64,000 nt of DNA from Streptomyces sp. CBMA29 (GTDB lineage: Bacteria > Actinomycetota > Actinomycetes > Streptomycetales > Streptomycetaceae), in the NCBI RefSeq assembly GCF_014596445.1, contig NZ_MECL01000096.1, positions 18,609 to 82,608 on the forward strand. Reading direction: 5' to 3'. Shown in pieces: positions 54,543-63,268 of this stretch (within the stretch, counting starts at the first letter, position 1; each line of letters starts with the position of its first letter). Position numbers and translations under genes: made by a program. The notes below the pieces were generated by a model. The model had not been told where the DNA came from. It saw only the letters and a list, made by a program, of their open reading frames with translations, and ran no database searches.

Positions 54543-55193
54543 TCAGGCCCGTACCACCGCGTCCGGCACCAGCAGGTCCGCCCCGGTCGCCGCCCGTACC
54601 TCCGCCACGCCCACGCCCGGGGCCAGTTCGGCCAGCCGCAGCCCTTCGGGGGTGACGTCGATGACGGCGAGGTCGGTGACGATACGGTGCACGACGCGGC
54701 GGCCGGTGGCGGGCAGGGTCAGTTCCTCCACGATCTTCGGGGAGCCGTCCTTGGCGGTGTGTTCCATCACCACCACGATCCGGCGGGCGCCGTGCACGAG
54801 GTCCATGGCGCCGCCCATGCCCTTGACCATCTTGCCGGGGATCATCCAGTTCGCCAGGTCGCCCCGGGCGGAGACCTGCATCGCGCCGAGCACCGACACG
54901 TCGATCCGGCCGGAGCGCACCATGCCGAAGGAGGCGGCGGAGTCGAAGTACGCTGCTCCGGGAGCCACGGTGACCGTCTCCTTGCCCGCGTTGATCAGGT
55001 CGGGGTGCTCGTCGCCGTCGTACGGGTAGGGGCCGACGCCGAGGACGCCGTTCTCCGAGTGCAGCACCACATGGGTCCCGGCGGGCAGGTGGCCGGGGAC
55101 GAGCGTGGGAAGGCCGATGCCGAGGTTCACGTACTGGCCGTCGCGCAGTTCGCGGGCGGCGCGGGCGGCGAGTTGGTCGCGGTCGAGGGGCAC
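54543..55193 (-). CDS. scoB: 3-oxoacid CoA-transferase, subunit B
   Basis: This 216-residue family I CoA-transferase beta subunit has the catalytic Glu in [42 protein letters not shown] and [14 protein letters not shown] are all typical. It moves CoA from succinyl-CoA to acetoacetate or a related 3-oxoacid. GTG 55193 lies 2 bases after the subunit A stop. The pair forms the enzyme. Confidence 0.94.
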   Translation of the reverse strand: MPLDRDQLAARAARELRDGQYVNLGIGLPTLVPGHLPAGTHVVLHSENGVLGVGPYPYDGDEHPDLINAGKETVTVAPGAAYFDSAASFGMVRSGRIDVSVLGAMQVSARGDLANWMIPGKMVKGMGGAMDLVHGARRIVVVMEHTAKDGSPKIVEELTLPATGRRVVHRIVTDLAVIDVTPEGLRLAELAPGVGVAEVRAATGADLLVPDAVVRA

Positions 55194-55195
55194 GG

Positions 55196-55969
55196 TCAGT
55201 TCTCCCGGTCGGACGTGGCGCGGGCGGTACGGACGGTGCGTCGCTCGACGCGCTTGTCGGTCGGATCGGCGGCCACGACGCGGTCGACGTACACACCGGG
55301 CAGATGGACGGCGTCCGGCGGCAACTCGCCCGGTTCCACGATGCGTTCGGCCTCCACCAGGGTGATCCGGCCGGCCATCGCGCACAGCGGGTTGAAGTTG
55401 CGGGCGGCGGCGTGGAAGGCGCAGTTGCCGTGCCGGTCGGCGACGGCCGCCCGGACCAGCGCGAAGTCGGCGGTGATGGCTTCTTCCAGCAGATGGCGTA
55501 CGCCGCCGAAGTCCCGTGTCTCCTTGGGCGGCGAGGCGACCGCGACCGTGCCGTCGGCCGCGTACCGCCAGGGCAGGCCGCCCTCCTCGACCTGGGTGCC
55601 GGCGCCCGCCGGGGTGTAGAAGGCCGGGATGCCGCAGCCGCCCGCGCGCAGCCGTTCCGCGAGGGTGCCCTGCGGGGTGAGTTCCACCTCCAGTCCGCCC
55701 GTCAGATAGCGCCGGGCGAACTCCTTGTTCTCGCCGACGTACGAGGAGGTCGCCCGCGAGATCCGGCCGAGTCCGAGCAGCAGGCCGAGCCCCCAGTCGT
55801 CCACGCCGCAGTTGTTGGAGACGACCCGCAGATCCGTCGGGCCCGCCGCGGCGACCGCCGCGATCAGCGCCGACGGGATGCCGCACAGGCCGAATCCGCC
55901 GACGGCGAGCGTCGCGCCGTCCGGGACGTCCGCCACCGCGCGGGCGGCCGAGGCCACCACCTTGTCCAT
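55196..55969 (-). CDS. scoA: 3-oxoacid CoA-transferase, subunit A
   Basis: This 257-residue alpha subunit has [19 protein letters not shown] at the start and [17 protein letters not shown] and [21 protein letters not shown] further on, as in SCOT and butyrate-acetoacetate CoA-transferase. ATG 55969 follows AAGGCGGAC. It is divergent from a branched-chain-type importer operon and near a 3-hydroxybutyrate-dehydrogenase-like gene, so this stretch fits the uptake and use of ketone-body or short-chain acids. Confidence 0.94.
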   Translation of the reverse strand: MDKVVASAARAVADVPDGATLAVGGFGLCGIPSALIAAVAAAGPTDLRVVSNNCGVDDWGLGLLLGLGRISRATSSYVGENKEFARRYLTGGLEVELTPQGTLAERLRAGGCGIPAFYTPAGAGTQVEEGGLPWRYAADGTVAVASPPKETRDFGGVRHLLEEAITADFALVRAAVADRHGNCAFHAAARNFNPLCAMAGRITLVEAERIVEPGELPPDAVHLPGVYVDRVVAADPTDKRVERRTVRTARATSDREN

Positions 55970-56198
55970 GCGTCCGCCTTCCCCGTGGGGGTTGTTGGTG
56001 AGGGTTGTCGCGGGCGCCGCCGGGGCCGCCCAGGGCCGCGGTCCGCCCGCCCTGTCACCTTTGCGACCGCGCCGCGGGGCCGCCATGGTCCCTGCCGACA
56101 TGGCGTGCGGGGAAGGAGCGTGTGCCGCCCACATGTCCGGTTCGGCGGGGCGCTTCTACGGTTTGCGCAACAATCCACCTCTCCGGGAGCCGGTCGCC

Positions 56199-57482
56199 AT
56201 GCGTCGCAGCACATCGAGCACCAACAGATCGAGTCGGCAGAACCGCTCGATCCGGCAGAACAGGTCGGGCATCCTCCGCACGCGGTCCGTCCCGGCGCTG
56301 GCCGTGCTGACCGCGGGTGTGCTGCTCGCCGGATGCAGCGCCGCGGGGACGGCGGGCAGCGCCAAGTCCTCCGACGGCACGAGCGACTCGGCGGTCAAGG
56401 TGGGCCTGGTCTACTCGCGCAGCGGGCCGCTGGCCGCCTACGGCAAGCAGTATCTGGACGGCTTCAACGCCGGTCTGGCGTACGCCACTCACGGCAAGGG
56501 CACCGCGGGCGGCCACAAGATCGAGGTGGTCGAGCAGGACGACGCGGGCGACCCGGCGAAGGCCGTCGCCGCGGCCAAGACCCTGATCGGCAAGGGCACG
56601 AACATCATCGCGGGCACCACCGACTCGGGCGTGGCGCTCCAACTCGCCCCGCTGGCCGCCCAGAACAAGGTGCTGTACATCGCGGGCCCGGCCGCCACCG
56701 ACGCGTTGACCGGTGTGAACGCGTACACCTTCCGCTCCGGCAGGCAGTCGTACCAGGACATCCTGACCGCCGGGTCGCTGCTGGGCGACTCCAAGGGCAA
56801 GAGGGTCACCGTGCTGACCCAGAACTCCGCCTTCGGGCAGGCGAATGTGGCCGCCGTGAAGCAGGTGCTGGGCGGGCAGGGCGCGACCGTCGACTCGGTG
56901 CTGGCGCCGCCGAGCGCGGGCGATCTGACGCCCTTCGCGCAGCAGGTCAAGTCGAAGAAGCCGGATCTGGTCTTCGTGGCGTGGGCCGGGGCCAGCGCGC
57001 CCGCGCTGTGGACAGCGCTGGACCAGCAGGGCGTGGTGACCTCGACCAAGGTCGTGACGGGCCTGGCGGGCACCGCCTCGTACCCGCTGTTCGGCGCGGC
57101 CGGGTCCAAGATCTCCTTCCTCGCGCACTACTTCCCCGGCGCCGCGCACAACGCGGTGGAGACGGCGATGCTCGACGGCATCACCAAGGCGGGCGGCACA
57201 CCGGACCTGTTCAGCCCGGACGGCTTCACCGCCGCGCAGATGATCGTGCACGCGGTGGAGGCGGGCGGCGCGGACAGCGCGACCGCGATGGCGAAGGCGC
57301 TGGAGGGCTGGTCGTTCGAGGGCCCCAAGGGCGACGAGCAGATCAGGGCGGTGGACCACGCGCTGCTCCAGCCGATGTTCACGGCGAAGCTGAACGGCAC
57401 GGGCGCCGCCGCGAAGCCCGAGCTGATCAGCAGGCTGCCCAAGGACGCGGTGAACCCGCCCTCGAAGCAGATGGCGGGCTGA
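56199..57482 (+). CDS. Branched-chain-amino-acid-type ABC importer, binding lipoprotein
   Basis: This 427-residue leucine/isoleucine/valine-type binding protein has a lipoprotein signal ending VLLAGCSAAG (Cys46), preceded by a Ser/Arg/Gln-rich cytoplasmic stretch of 25 residues (SSTNRSSRQNRSIRQNRS). The mature part starts VKVGLVYSRSGPLAAYGKQY, typical of the family. These importers take up branched-chain amino acids, urea, amides or aromatic and short acids. Neighbouring CoA-transferase genes suggest a short acid. CGGGAG lies before ATG 56199. A 229-base divergent promoter region separates it from scoA. Confidence 0.92.
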   Translation: MRRSTSSTNRSSRQNRSIRQNRSGILRTRSVPALAVLTAGVLLAGCSAAGTAGSAKSSDGTSDSAVKVGLVYSRSGPLAAYGKQYLDGFNAGLAYATHGKGTAGGHKIEVVEQDDAGDPAKAVAAAKTLIGKGTNIIAGTTDSGVALQLAPLAAQNKVLYIAGPAATDALTGVNAYTFRSGRQSYQDILTAGSLLGDSKGKRVTVLTQNSAFGQANVAAVKQVLGGQGATVDSVLAPPSAGDLTPFAQQVKSKKPDLVFVAWAGASAPALWTALDQQGVVTSTKVVTGLAGTASYPLFGAAGSKISFLAHYFPGAAHNAVETAMLDGITKAGGTPDLFSPDGFTAAQMIVHAVEAGGADSATAMAKALEGWSFEGPKGDEQIRAVDHALLQPMFTAKLNGTGAAAKPELISRLPKDAVNPPSKQMAG

Positions 57483-57485
57483 CCG

Positions 57486-58238
57486 GTGACGAGCACGGCC
57501 CCGGTACTCCGGCTGCGTGACGTGGGCTGGTCGGTCGGCGGCGCGACCATCGTGGACGAGGTGTCCTTCGATGTGCGCGAAGGCGAGTTCCTGGCCTTCA
57601 TCGGTCCCAACGGCGCGGGAAAGACGTCCCTGTTCAACCTGATCAGCGGTCTCGTACCGGCCAGTCGCGGGTCCATCGGGCTCGACGGCGCGGACATCAC
57701 CGACGAGAGCGTCCCGGCCAGGGCGCGGCGCGGGCTGGGGCGGACGTTCCAGACGTCCAGCCTGTGGCCCGGTATGACGGTCGCCGACCATGTGCGGCTG
57801 GCCGCGCAGGCGGCGGGCGGCGGCTCGTACCGGATCTGGCGGCGCGCCGCGGGATACGCGCGGCAGGTCGGGCAGGTGCTGGAGCGCACGGGGCTCGGGC
57901 ACCGCGCCGAGGCGCTGTCGAGCGCGCTGTCGCACGGCGAGAAACGGAAGCTGGAGCTGGCGGTGCTGCTGGTCGGCGAGCCGCGCGTGATGCTGCTCGA
58001 CGAGCCGATGGCCGGGGTCAGCGCCGAGGAGGTGCCGGCCCTGACCGCGCTGATCCGCTCGCTGCACCGCGACGAGGGCCGCACGGTCCTGATGGTCGAG
58101 CACCACATGGACGTGCTGCTGGGGCTGGCCGACCGGCTCGCGGTGATGCACCACGGCACCCTGCTCGCGCTCGACACCCCGCAGGCCGTCACGGCCGACG
58201 CCACCGTGCAGCGGGCCTATCTCGGGGAGGCGCTGTGA
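57486..58238 (+). CDS. LivG-type ABC importer ATPase
   Basis: This 250-residue ATPase has Walker A GPNGAGKTS, GLGRTFQTSSLWPGMTV and Walker B VMLLDEPMAGV, followed by the switch VEHHMDVLLGLADRLAVMHH. The signature is LSHGEKRKLELA rather than the usual LSGGQ, a variant also seen in urea-type UrtD proteins. GTG 57486 follows the binding-protein stop by 3 bases. It overlaps the next ATPase by 4 bases. Confidence 0.93.
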   Translation: MTSTAPVLRLRDVGWSVGGATIVDEVSFDVREGEFLAFIGPNGAGKTSLFNLISGLVPASRGSIGLDGADITDESVPARARRGLGRTFQTSSLWPGMTVADHVRLAAQAAGGGSYRIWRRAAGYARQVGQVLERTGLGHRAEALSSALSHGEKRKLELAVLLVGEPRVMLLDEPMAGVSAEEVPALTALIRSLHRDEGRTVLMVEHHMDVLLGLADRLAVMHHGTLLALDTPQAVTADATVQRAYLGEAL

Positions 58239-59068
58239 CCGGCGAACCCCTGTTGTCCGTACGGGACTTGAAGGTGGTCATCGGCGGCCGTCACATCCTG
58301 CACGGCGTGGACCTCGACGTCGCCGCGAGCGGGGTGACCGCGCTGCTCGGCCGCAACGGCGCGGGCAAGACCACGACGGTGCGCGGTGTGCTGGGCCTGG
58401 TGCCGCGCACCGGCAGTGTGCGCTTCGCCGGTCAGGAGACGGTACGGCTCGCCACGCACGCGCTGGTGCGGCGCGGGATCGGCTACGCGCCGGAGGACCG
58501 CGGGGTGTTCGCGGCCCTGACCGTCGCGGAGAATCTGCGGCTGGCCGAGCGGCGCGGCGCGGGCGAGCCCGCGTACGCGCTGGTGCACGAGTTGTTCCCC
58601 GAGCTGCGGCAGCGGGCGGCGCAGCACGCGGGGACGCTGTCCGGCGGGCAGCAGCAGATGGTCGCGATCGGCCGCACCCTGCTCAACGGCAACCGGCTGA
58701 TCATCGCCGACGAGCCCACCAAGGGCCTGGCGCCGAAGGTCGTCACCGAGGTGGCGCGGGTGCTGGAGCGGGCCGCGCAGGCGGTGCCGGTGCTGCTCGT
58801 CGAGCAGAATCTGGCGATGGTACGGCGGCTCGCCGAGCACTGCGTGGTGCTGGCCGACGGCAGGACCGCGCACCGCGGCCCGGCCGCCGGTCTGCTCGCC
58901 GATCCCGAGGCGACCCGCAGGCTGCTGGGTGTCGGACGCAAGGGCGCTGACGCGCACTTCGGAGAGGGAAGCGCTGTGTCACCTGAACTCGGCACGGAAG
59001 GCGCCGGGGCGGACCCGTCCGAGCCTTCCTCCTCGGCGGCGTCCACGGCACGAGAGGCGGGCGCCTGA
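58235..59068 (+). CDS. LivF-type ABC importer ATPase
   Basis: This 277-residue ATPase has Walker A GRNGAGKTT, GIGYAPEDRGVFAALTV, signature LSGGQQQMVAIGRT, Walker B LIIADEPTKGLAP and VEQNLAMVRRLAEHCVVL. It has an extra Ser/Glu/Ala-rich C-terminal tail of about 40 residues. GTG 58235 and stop overlap both neighbours (TGATG into the permease). Confidence 0.93.
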   Translation: MTGEPLLSVRDLKVVIGGRHILHGVDLDVAASGVTALLGRNGAGKTTTVRGVLGLVPRTGSVRFAGQETVRLATHALVRRGIGYAPEDRGVFAALTVAENLRLAERRGAGEPAYALVHELFPELRQRAAQHAGTLSGGQQQMVAIGRTLLNGNRLIIADEPTKGLAPKVVTEVARVLERAAQAVPVLLVEQNLAMVRRLAEHCVVLADGRTAHRGPAAGLLADPEATRRLLGVGRKGADAHFGEGSAVSPELGTEGAGADPSEPSSSAASTAREAGA

Positions 59069-59955
59069 TGTCGACCGTCGTGCTGCTCACGGCCACCGGA
59101 CTCGGCCTCGGCGCCCTGTACTTCCTGGTGGCCTCCGGCCTCTCCCTGATCTTCGGCCTGATGGACGTGCTGAACTTCGCGCACGGCGCGCTGCTGTCCA
59201 TCGGCGCGTACGGCACCTGGTGGGCCGCCTCCGGGCACCTGCCGGGCGCGGGCTCCGGCGGATTCGGCTTCGTCCTCGCCGTCGCCTTCGGCACCGCCGT
59301 GGGCACCGTCGCCGCGATGGTGCTCGAACTCGCCCTGATCCGGCCGCTGTACGAACGGCCGCGCGAGCAGGTCCTCGCCACCGTCGGGGTGGGGCTCGCG
59401 GTGCCCGCGCTGCTGTCGGCCATCTGGGGCGCCGACGCGCGCACCTTCCCCGGGCCCGCGGCCCTGTCCGGCACCTTCGGGCTGTTCGGCGCGCGCGTCC
59501 CGGTCAACCGGCTGGTGCTGATCGGCGCCGCGGTGCTCGTCCTGCTGGCGCTGCGGCTCTTCCTCGGCCGCACCCGGCACGGCCTCGTCGTCAGAGCCGG
59601 GGTCGAGGACCGGGCGATGGTCACCGCGCTCGGCATCGACGTCAGAAAGGCGTTCACCCTGGTCTTCGCGATCGGCGGGGCCGCGGCGGCGCTCGGCGGC
59701 GCGCTGGGCGGTCTGTACTACGGCTCGGTCGACCCGGGCCAGGGCACCTCGCTGCTGATCTTCGCCTTCGTCGTGGTCGTCATGGGCGGCATGGGGTCGG
59801 TGTCGGGCGCCGCGCTCGCGGCCGTCGGCGTGGGCCTGGTCCAGCAGTTCGCCAACTACTACACCGCGTCGGGGCTCGGCGATCTCGCGGTCGTCGTCCT
59901 GCTCGCGGCGCTGCTGCTGCTCCGGCCGCACGGCGCCACCGGGAGGCTCGCATGA
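59068..59955 (+). CDS. LivH-type ABC importer permease
   Basis: This 295-residue permease has GLGALYFLVASGLSLIFGLM and NFAHGALLSIGAYGTWW, the LivH start. RHGLVVRAGVEDRAMVTALG and VVMGGMGSVSGAALAAVGVG follow. About eight helices are visible. The A of the ATG at 59068 is the last base of the preceding TGA stop. It works with LivM-type permease next door. Confidence 0.94.
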   Translation: MSTVVLLTATGLGLGALYFLVASGLSLIFGLMDVLNFAHGALLSIGAYGTWWAASGHLPGAGSGGFGFVLAVAFGTAVGTVAAMVLELALIRPLYERPREQVLATVGVGLAVPALLSAIWGADARTFPGPAALSGTFGLFGARVPVNRLVLIGAAVLVLLALRLFLGRTRHGLVVRAGVEDRAMVTALGIDVRKAFTLVFAIGGAAAALGGALGGLYYGSVDPGQGTSLLIFAFVVVVMGGMGSVSGAALAAVGVGLVQQFANYYTASGLGDLAVVVLLAALLLLRPHGATGRLA

Positions 59956-61049
59956 CCACCGCCACCCCGACCCGCGAGGAGCCGCGCGTCCAGGCGGCGC
60001 CCGCGCCGGCCGGACGACTGCGCCGGGTCACCCGCTGGTGGCCCGCCGCCGCCCTGGCCGCGCTGCTCGCGGCCCCGTACAGCTCGCTGTCGCTGCCCGG
60101 CCTGCTCGACGGGCCGATCGGCAGCGCGGGCAGCCTCCAACTCCTCGCGCTGTGCCTGCTGTTCGGCGCGCTCGCGACCGGGTACGACCTGCTGCTCGGC
60201 CGTACGGGCCTGCTCTCGTTCGGCCACGCGCTGTACTTCGCGGCGGGCTCGTACGCCACCGACGTCATCATGATCGAGGCCGGGCTGCCGTTCGGCGCCG
60301 CCGCCGTGCTGGGGCTGCTCTTCGGGATCGCGCTGGCCGCGCTGCTGGGCTCGGTGTCACTGCGGGTGAGCGGGATCGCCTTCTCGATGGTGACGCTCGC
60401 CTTCGCGCAGGCCGGTTCGATCCTGGTGGAGCGCGACCCGGGCGGGGTGACCGGCGGCGAGGAGGGCCGGGCGGTGCCCGCGGACAAGCTGCCCGCGTCG
60501 CTGGTCGGCATCGAGCACACCGTCAATCTCTACTGGATCGCGCTCGCCTATCTCGTGGTGACCGTCGCCGTCGTGCACTGGGCCGTGCGCTCCCCCACCG
60601 GGCGGGTCTGGGAGGGCATCAAGGAGAACGAGCGCCGGGTGGAGGTGCTGGGACTGCGGCCGTACGGCTTCAAGCTGACGGCCTTCGTGCTGGCGGGCGC
60701 GCTGGCCGCGGTCGGCGGCATCGTCCATCTGCTGCTGACCGGTGGCGCCACCCCGCAGACCACCACCTCCGACTTCACCTTGTCGCTGCTGGTGATGGTC
60801 GTCCTCGGCGGCTCCGGCTCGCGCTGGGGCCCGCTGATCGGCGGGGTTCTCTACACCTGGGCCGACCACCGGCTCGGCGACCTCGCCGGCTCCGACTCGG
60901 TCGCCGGTCTGCCCTCGGTCCTTCGGGTCCCGCTCTCCCAACCCCTGTTCCTGCTCGGCACGTTGTTCGTCGTGGTCGTCTACGTGCTGCCCGGCGGCGT
61001 GGCCCGCCTGCCGCAGCGGCTGCGCGCGGCGGCACGGAAGAGGAGCTAG
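59952..61049 (+). CDS. LivM-type ABC importer permease
   Basis: This 365-residue permease has GYDLLLGRTGLLSFGHALYF and RVSGIAFSMVTLAFAQ, typical of LivM. GRVWEGIKENERRVEVLG, the cytoplasmic coupling loop, and VVLGGSGSRWGPLIGGVLYT follow. It overlaps the LivH gene by 4 bases and ends the importer operon. A 30-base gap separates it from the convergent PucR gene. Confidence 0.94.
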   Translation: MTTATPTREEPRVQAAPAPAGRLRRVTRWWPAAALAALLAAPYSSLSLPGLLDGPIGSAGSLQLLALCLLFGALATGYDLLLGRTGLLSFGHALYFAAGSYATDVIMIEAGLPFGAAAVLGLLFGIALAALLGSVSLRVSGIAFSMVTLAFAQAGSILVERDPGGVTGGEEGRAVPADKLPASLVGIEHTVNLYWIALAYLVVTVAVVHWAVRSPTGRVWEGIKENERRVEVLGLRPYGFKLTAFVLAGALAAVGGIVHLLLTGGATPQTTTSDFTLSLLVMVVLGGSGSRWGPLIGGVLYTWADHRLGDLAGSDSVAGLPSVLRVPLSQPLFLLGTLFVVVVYVLPGGVARLPQRLRAAARKRS

Positions 61050-61079
61050 CCGGGCGCCGGTCCTGGCCGTGAGGCGGTC

Positions 61080-63095
61080 CTAACCGGGGGGTGTGGACAA
61101 CAGGTTGAGGCGCAGCGCGAGTTGGAGTTCCAGCGCCCGGTCGGGGGCGTTCCAGTCGGGGCCGAGGAGGGCCTGGACGCGGTCGAGGCGCTGGACGACG
61201 GTGTTGACGTGGAGGTGGAGTTCGTCCTTGGTGCGGGTGAGGGTGCCGCCGCAGGCGAAATACGCGCCGAGGGTACGGACCAGCTCCGTGCCGCGCCGCG
61301 CGTCGTAGTCGAGGAGCGGTCCGAGCGTCGCGGTGACGAAGGAGTCGACATCGCGTTCGTTGCCCAACAGCACTCCGAGGAAGCCGAGTTCGTCGGCGCT
61401 CGCGCCGTCGCCGACGCGGCCGAGCGACTGGAGGGCGCGCAGGCAGCGCAGCGCCTCGGCGTGGGCGTCGGCCAGGGCCCGCGGTCCCGCGGCCGGTCCG
61501 CCCGCGGCGACCGTGACGGGCCCGCCCACCAGATGGCCGAGCTGGGCGACGGCGGCCCTGGCGGCCTCGCCGGGCGGTGCGCCGTCGTACGGGAGCAGCA
61601 GGACGACGGTGCCGGACTGCTCGGCGCTGATGCCGTCGCCGCCGAAGAGGTACTGGACGGCGGCGCCCGGCAGTCTGTCGTGACAGGCGGTGACGGTCTC
61701 GGCGACGAGCAGCAGGCACGGCCGGTCGAGGTCGACGCCGAGCCTGCGGCCGCGCACGACAAGACCGGCCGGGTCGCGCCCCGCCGCGGTCAGCAGGTCG
61801 GTGATCAGCTCGCCGCGCACCCGGTTCTCGGTCTCCGCGACGGAGCGGCTGAGCAGCAGCAGGAGGGCGGTGACGACCCCGGCGCGCTCGAACAGCCGCC
61901 GGTCGGAGTCGTCGAGCCGTTCGCGCCCGTACAGCACGAGGCTGCCGAGGAGTTCCTGTCCGGCGAGCACGGCGCAGGTCCAGCGGCCGTCGCGGAACAC
62001 CGCGCGGGCCGCGGCGTGCGAGTCGGCGGCGTGCCTGACCAGGGCCGTCGGCTGCGGGGACAGACCGTCGAAGTCGCCGCCGCCGCGCCCGACGGCGGCC
62101 AGCCGCCGGCCCTCCGGGTCGTGGATGGTGAGCGCACCGTCCAGCAGGCCCGCGACGGCGGCGGCCACCTCTGACAGGTCGCCGCCGCGCAGCACCAGGT
62201 CGGTGAGCCGGTCGTGCGCCTCCTCGGCGCGCTGCATCGCGGCGGCGTGCTCGCGGATCACGGCGCCCGCCTCGGCGAGGTCGGTGATGGCCTTGGCGGT
62301 GTCGATGGCGATGGCGGCGTGCGCGGCCAGCGAGCACAGCAGCGCGACCTCGTCGGGCGAGAAGGGGCGCGGCGTGCGGTCGGCGGCGAAGAGCACGCCG
62401 ATCACGTCGCTGCCGACGGCGCCGCCCGCGTGAGCACCCGCGCCGCGCGACCCGAGCAGCAGCGGCACCCCCAGGATGCCGACCAGACCCTCGTCCAGCA
62501 CCCCCTCGTCGATCGAGCCGGTGTGCCGGAAGCGCTCGTCGGTGCGGTAGTCGGGGGTCGCGTACGGGCGGGCGGTCAGCGCGACCAGACCGCCGAGGCC
62601 GTCGCCGTAGGACAGCCGGAGGTTCTGGAAGAGCGGTGAGACCGAGCCGTCGGTGACCCGCATGTACGTGTCGCCCGCCTCTTCGTCGCGCAGCGTCAGA
62701 TACGCGGTGTCCGTGCCGAGCAGCATCCTGGCCCTGCGCACGATGGACTGGAGGACGGCGTCGAGGTCGCGGAGCGCGGCCAGGTCGCTCGCGGTGTCGA
62801 AGAGCGCGGCGAGTTCGGTCTCGCGGCGGCGGTGCTGCCGCAGCACCCGGCGGACCCGCAACGCGATCCCGGTGGCCTGTTCCAGCTCCGACAGGTCGGA
62901 CGCGCCCGCCCCGTTGATCCTCGCCTGCGCGGCGACCGCCCCGAAGTCTTCCGCGGGCGCGTCGGCCGCGACCATTTCGAGCAGCCGACGCATATGGCGG
63001 GCGATGGGCGCGGGTTCGGCCGCGGGCGCCGGTACCGCTACGGGTGCGGGTGCCGGTGCCGGTACGGCTGCGGGATCTGCGGATTCTGCGGACAT
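61080..63095 (-). CDS. GAF-domain PucR-family transcriptional regulator
   Basis: This 671-residue regulator begins with an Ala/Pro/Val-rich stretch and a helical region. A GAF domain covers about residues 105-265 (DLDAVLQSIVRRARMLLGTD, then SDVIGVLFAADR), and a second GAF-like segment about 300-420. A PucR-type C-terminal helix-turn-helix follows (ELHLHVNTVVQRLDRVQALL). Such proteins often sense small acids or aromatic signals and regulate adjacent catabolic genes. It is convergent with the importer operon and downstream of the 3-hydroxybutyrate-dehydrogenase-like gene, separated from it by a very strong hairpin. Candidate targets are those two and scoAB. Confidence 0.88.
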   Translation of the reverse strand: MSAESADPAAVPAPAPAPVAVPAPAAEPAPIARHMRRLLEMVAADAPAEDFGAVAAQARINGAGASDLSELEQATGIALRVRRVLRQHRRRETELAALFDTASDLAALRDLDAVLQSIVRRARMLLGTDTAYLTLRDEEAGDTYMRVTDGSVSPLFQNLRLSYGDGLGGLVALTARPYATPDYRTDERFRHTGSIDEGVLDEGLVGILGVPLLLGSRGAGAHAGGAVGSDVIGVLFAADRTPRPFSPDEVALLCSLAAHAAIAIDTAKAITDLAEAGAVIREHAAAMQRAEEAHDRLTDLVLRGGDLSEVAAAVAGLLDGALTIHDPEGRRLAAVGRGGGDFDGLSPQPTALVRHAADSHAAARAVFRDGRWTCAVLAGQELLGSLVLYGRERLDDSDRRLFERAGVVTALLLLLSRSVAETENRVRGELITDLLTAAGRDPAGLVVRGRRLGVDLDRPCLLLVAETVTACHDRLPGAAVQYLFGGDGISAEQSGTVVLLLPYDGAPPGEAARAAVAQLGHLVGGPVTVAAGGPAAGPRALADAHAEALRCLRALQSLGRVGDGASADELGFLGVLLGNERDVDSFVTATLGPLLDYDARRGTELVRTLGAYFACGGTLTRTKDELHLHVNTVVQRLDRVQALLGPDWNAPDRALELQLALRLNLLSTPPG

Positions 63096-63129
63096 CAGGG
63101 GTCACCGTGCCGGAGGGACGAAGAACGGT

Positions 63130-63167
63130 CCGTGCGGCGCGGCGGTCGAGACCGTCGCGCCGCACGG
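63130..63167 (-). terminator. 18-bp hairpin between dehydrogenase and PucR genes
   Basis: Both arms starting CCGTGCGGCGCG and ending CGCGCCGCACGG pair along 18 bases with one G-T wobble and a 2-base GA at the tip. It follows the stop of the dehydrogenase gene (minus strand) by about 100 bases and precedes the PucR start, so it likely separates the two transcripts. Confidence 0.7.
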
Positions 63168-63268
63168 CTGGTGCGACGGATACGCGGTACGGTTCGCCGC
63201 CCCGCCGGGACGGGGCGACGGCCGCCGCAGACGCCGACCCTACCGACCGGGCACCGTAAAAGGCGAGG

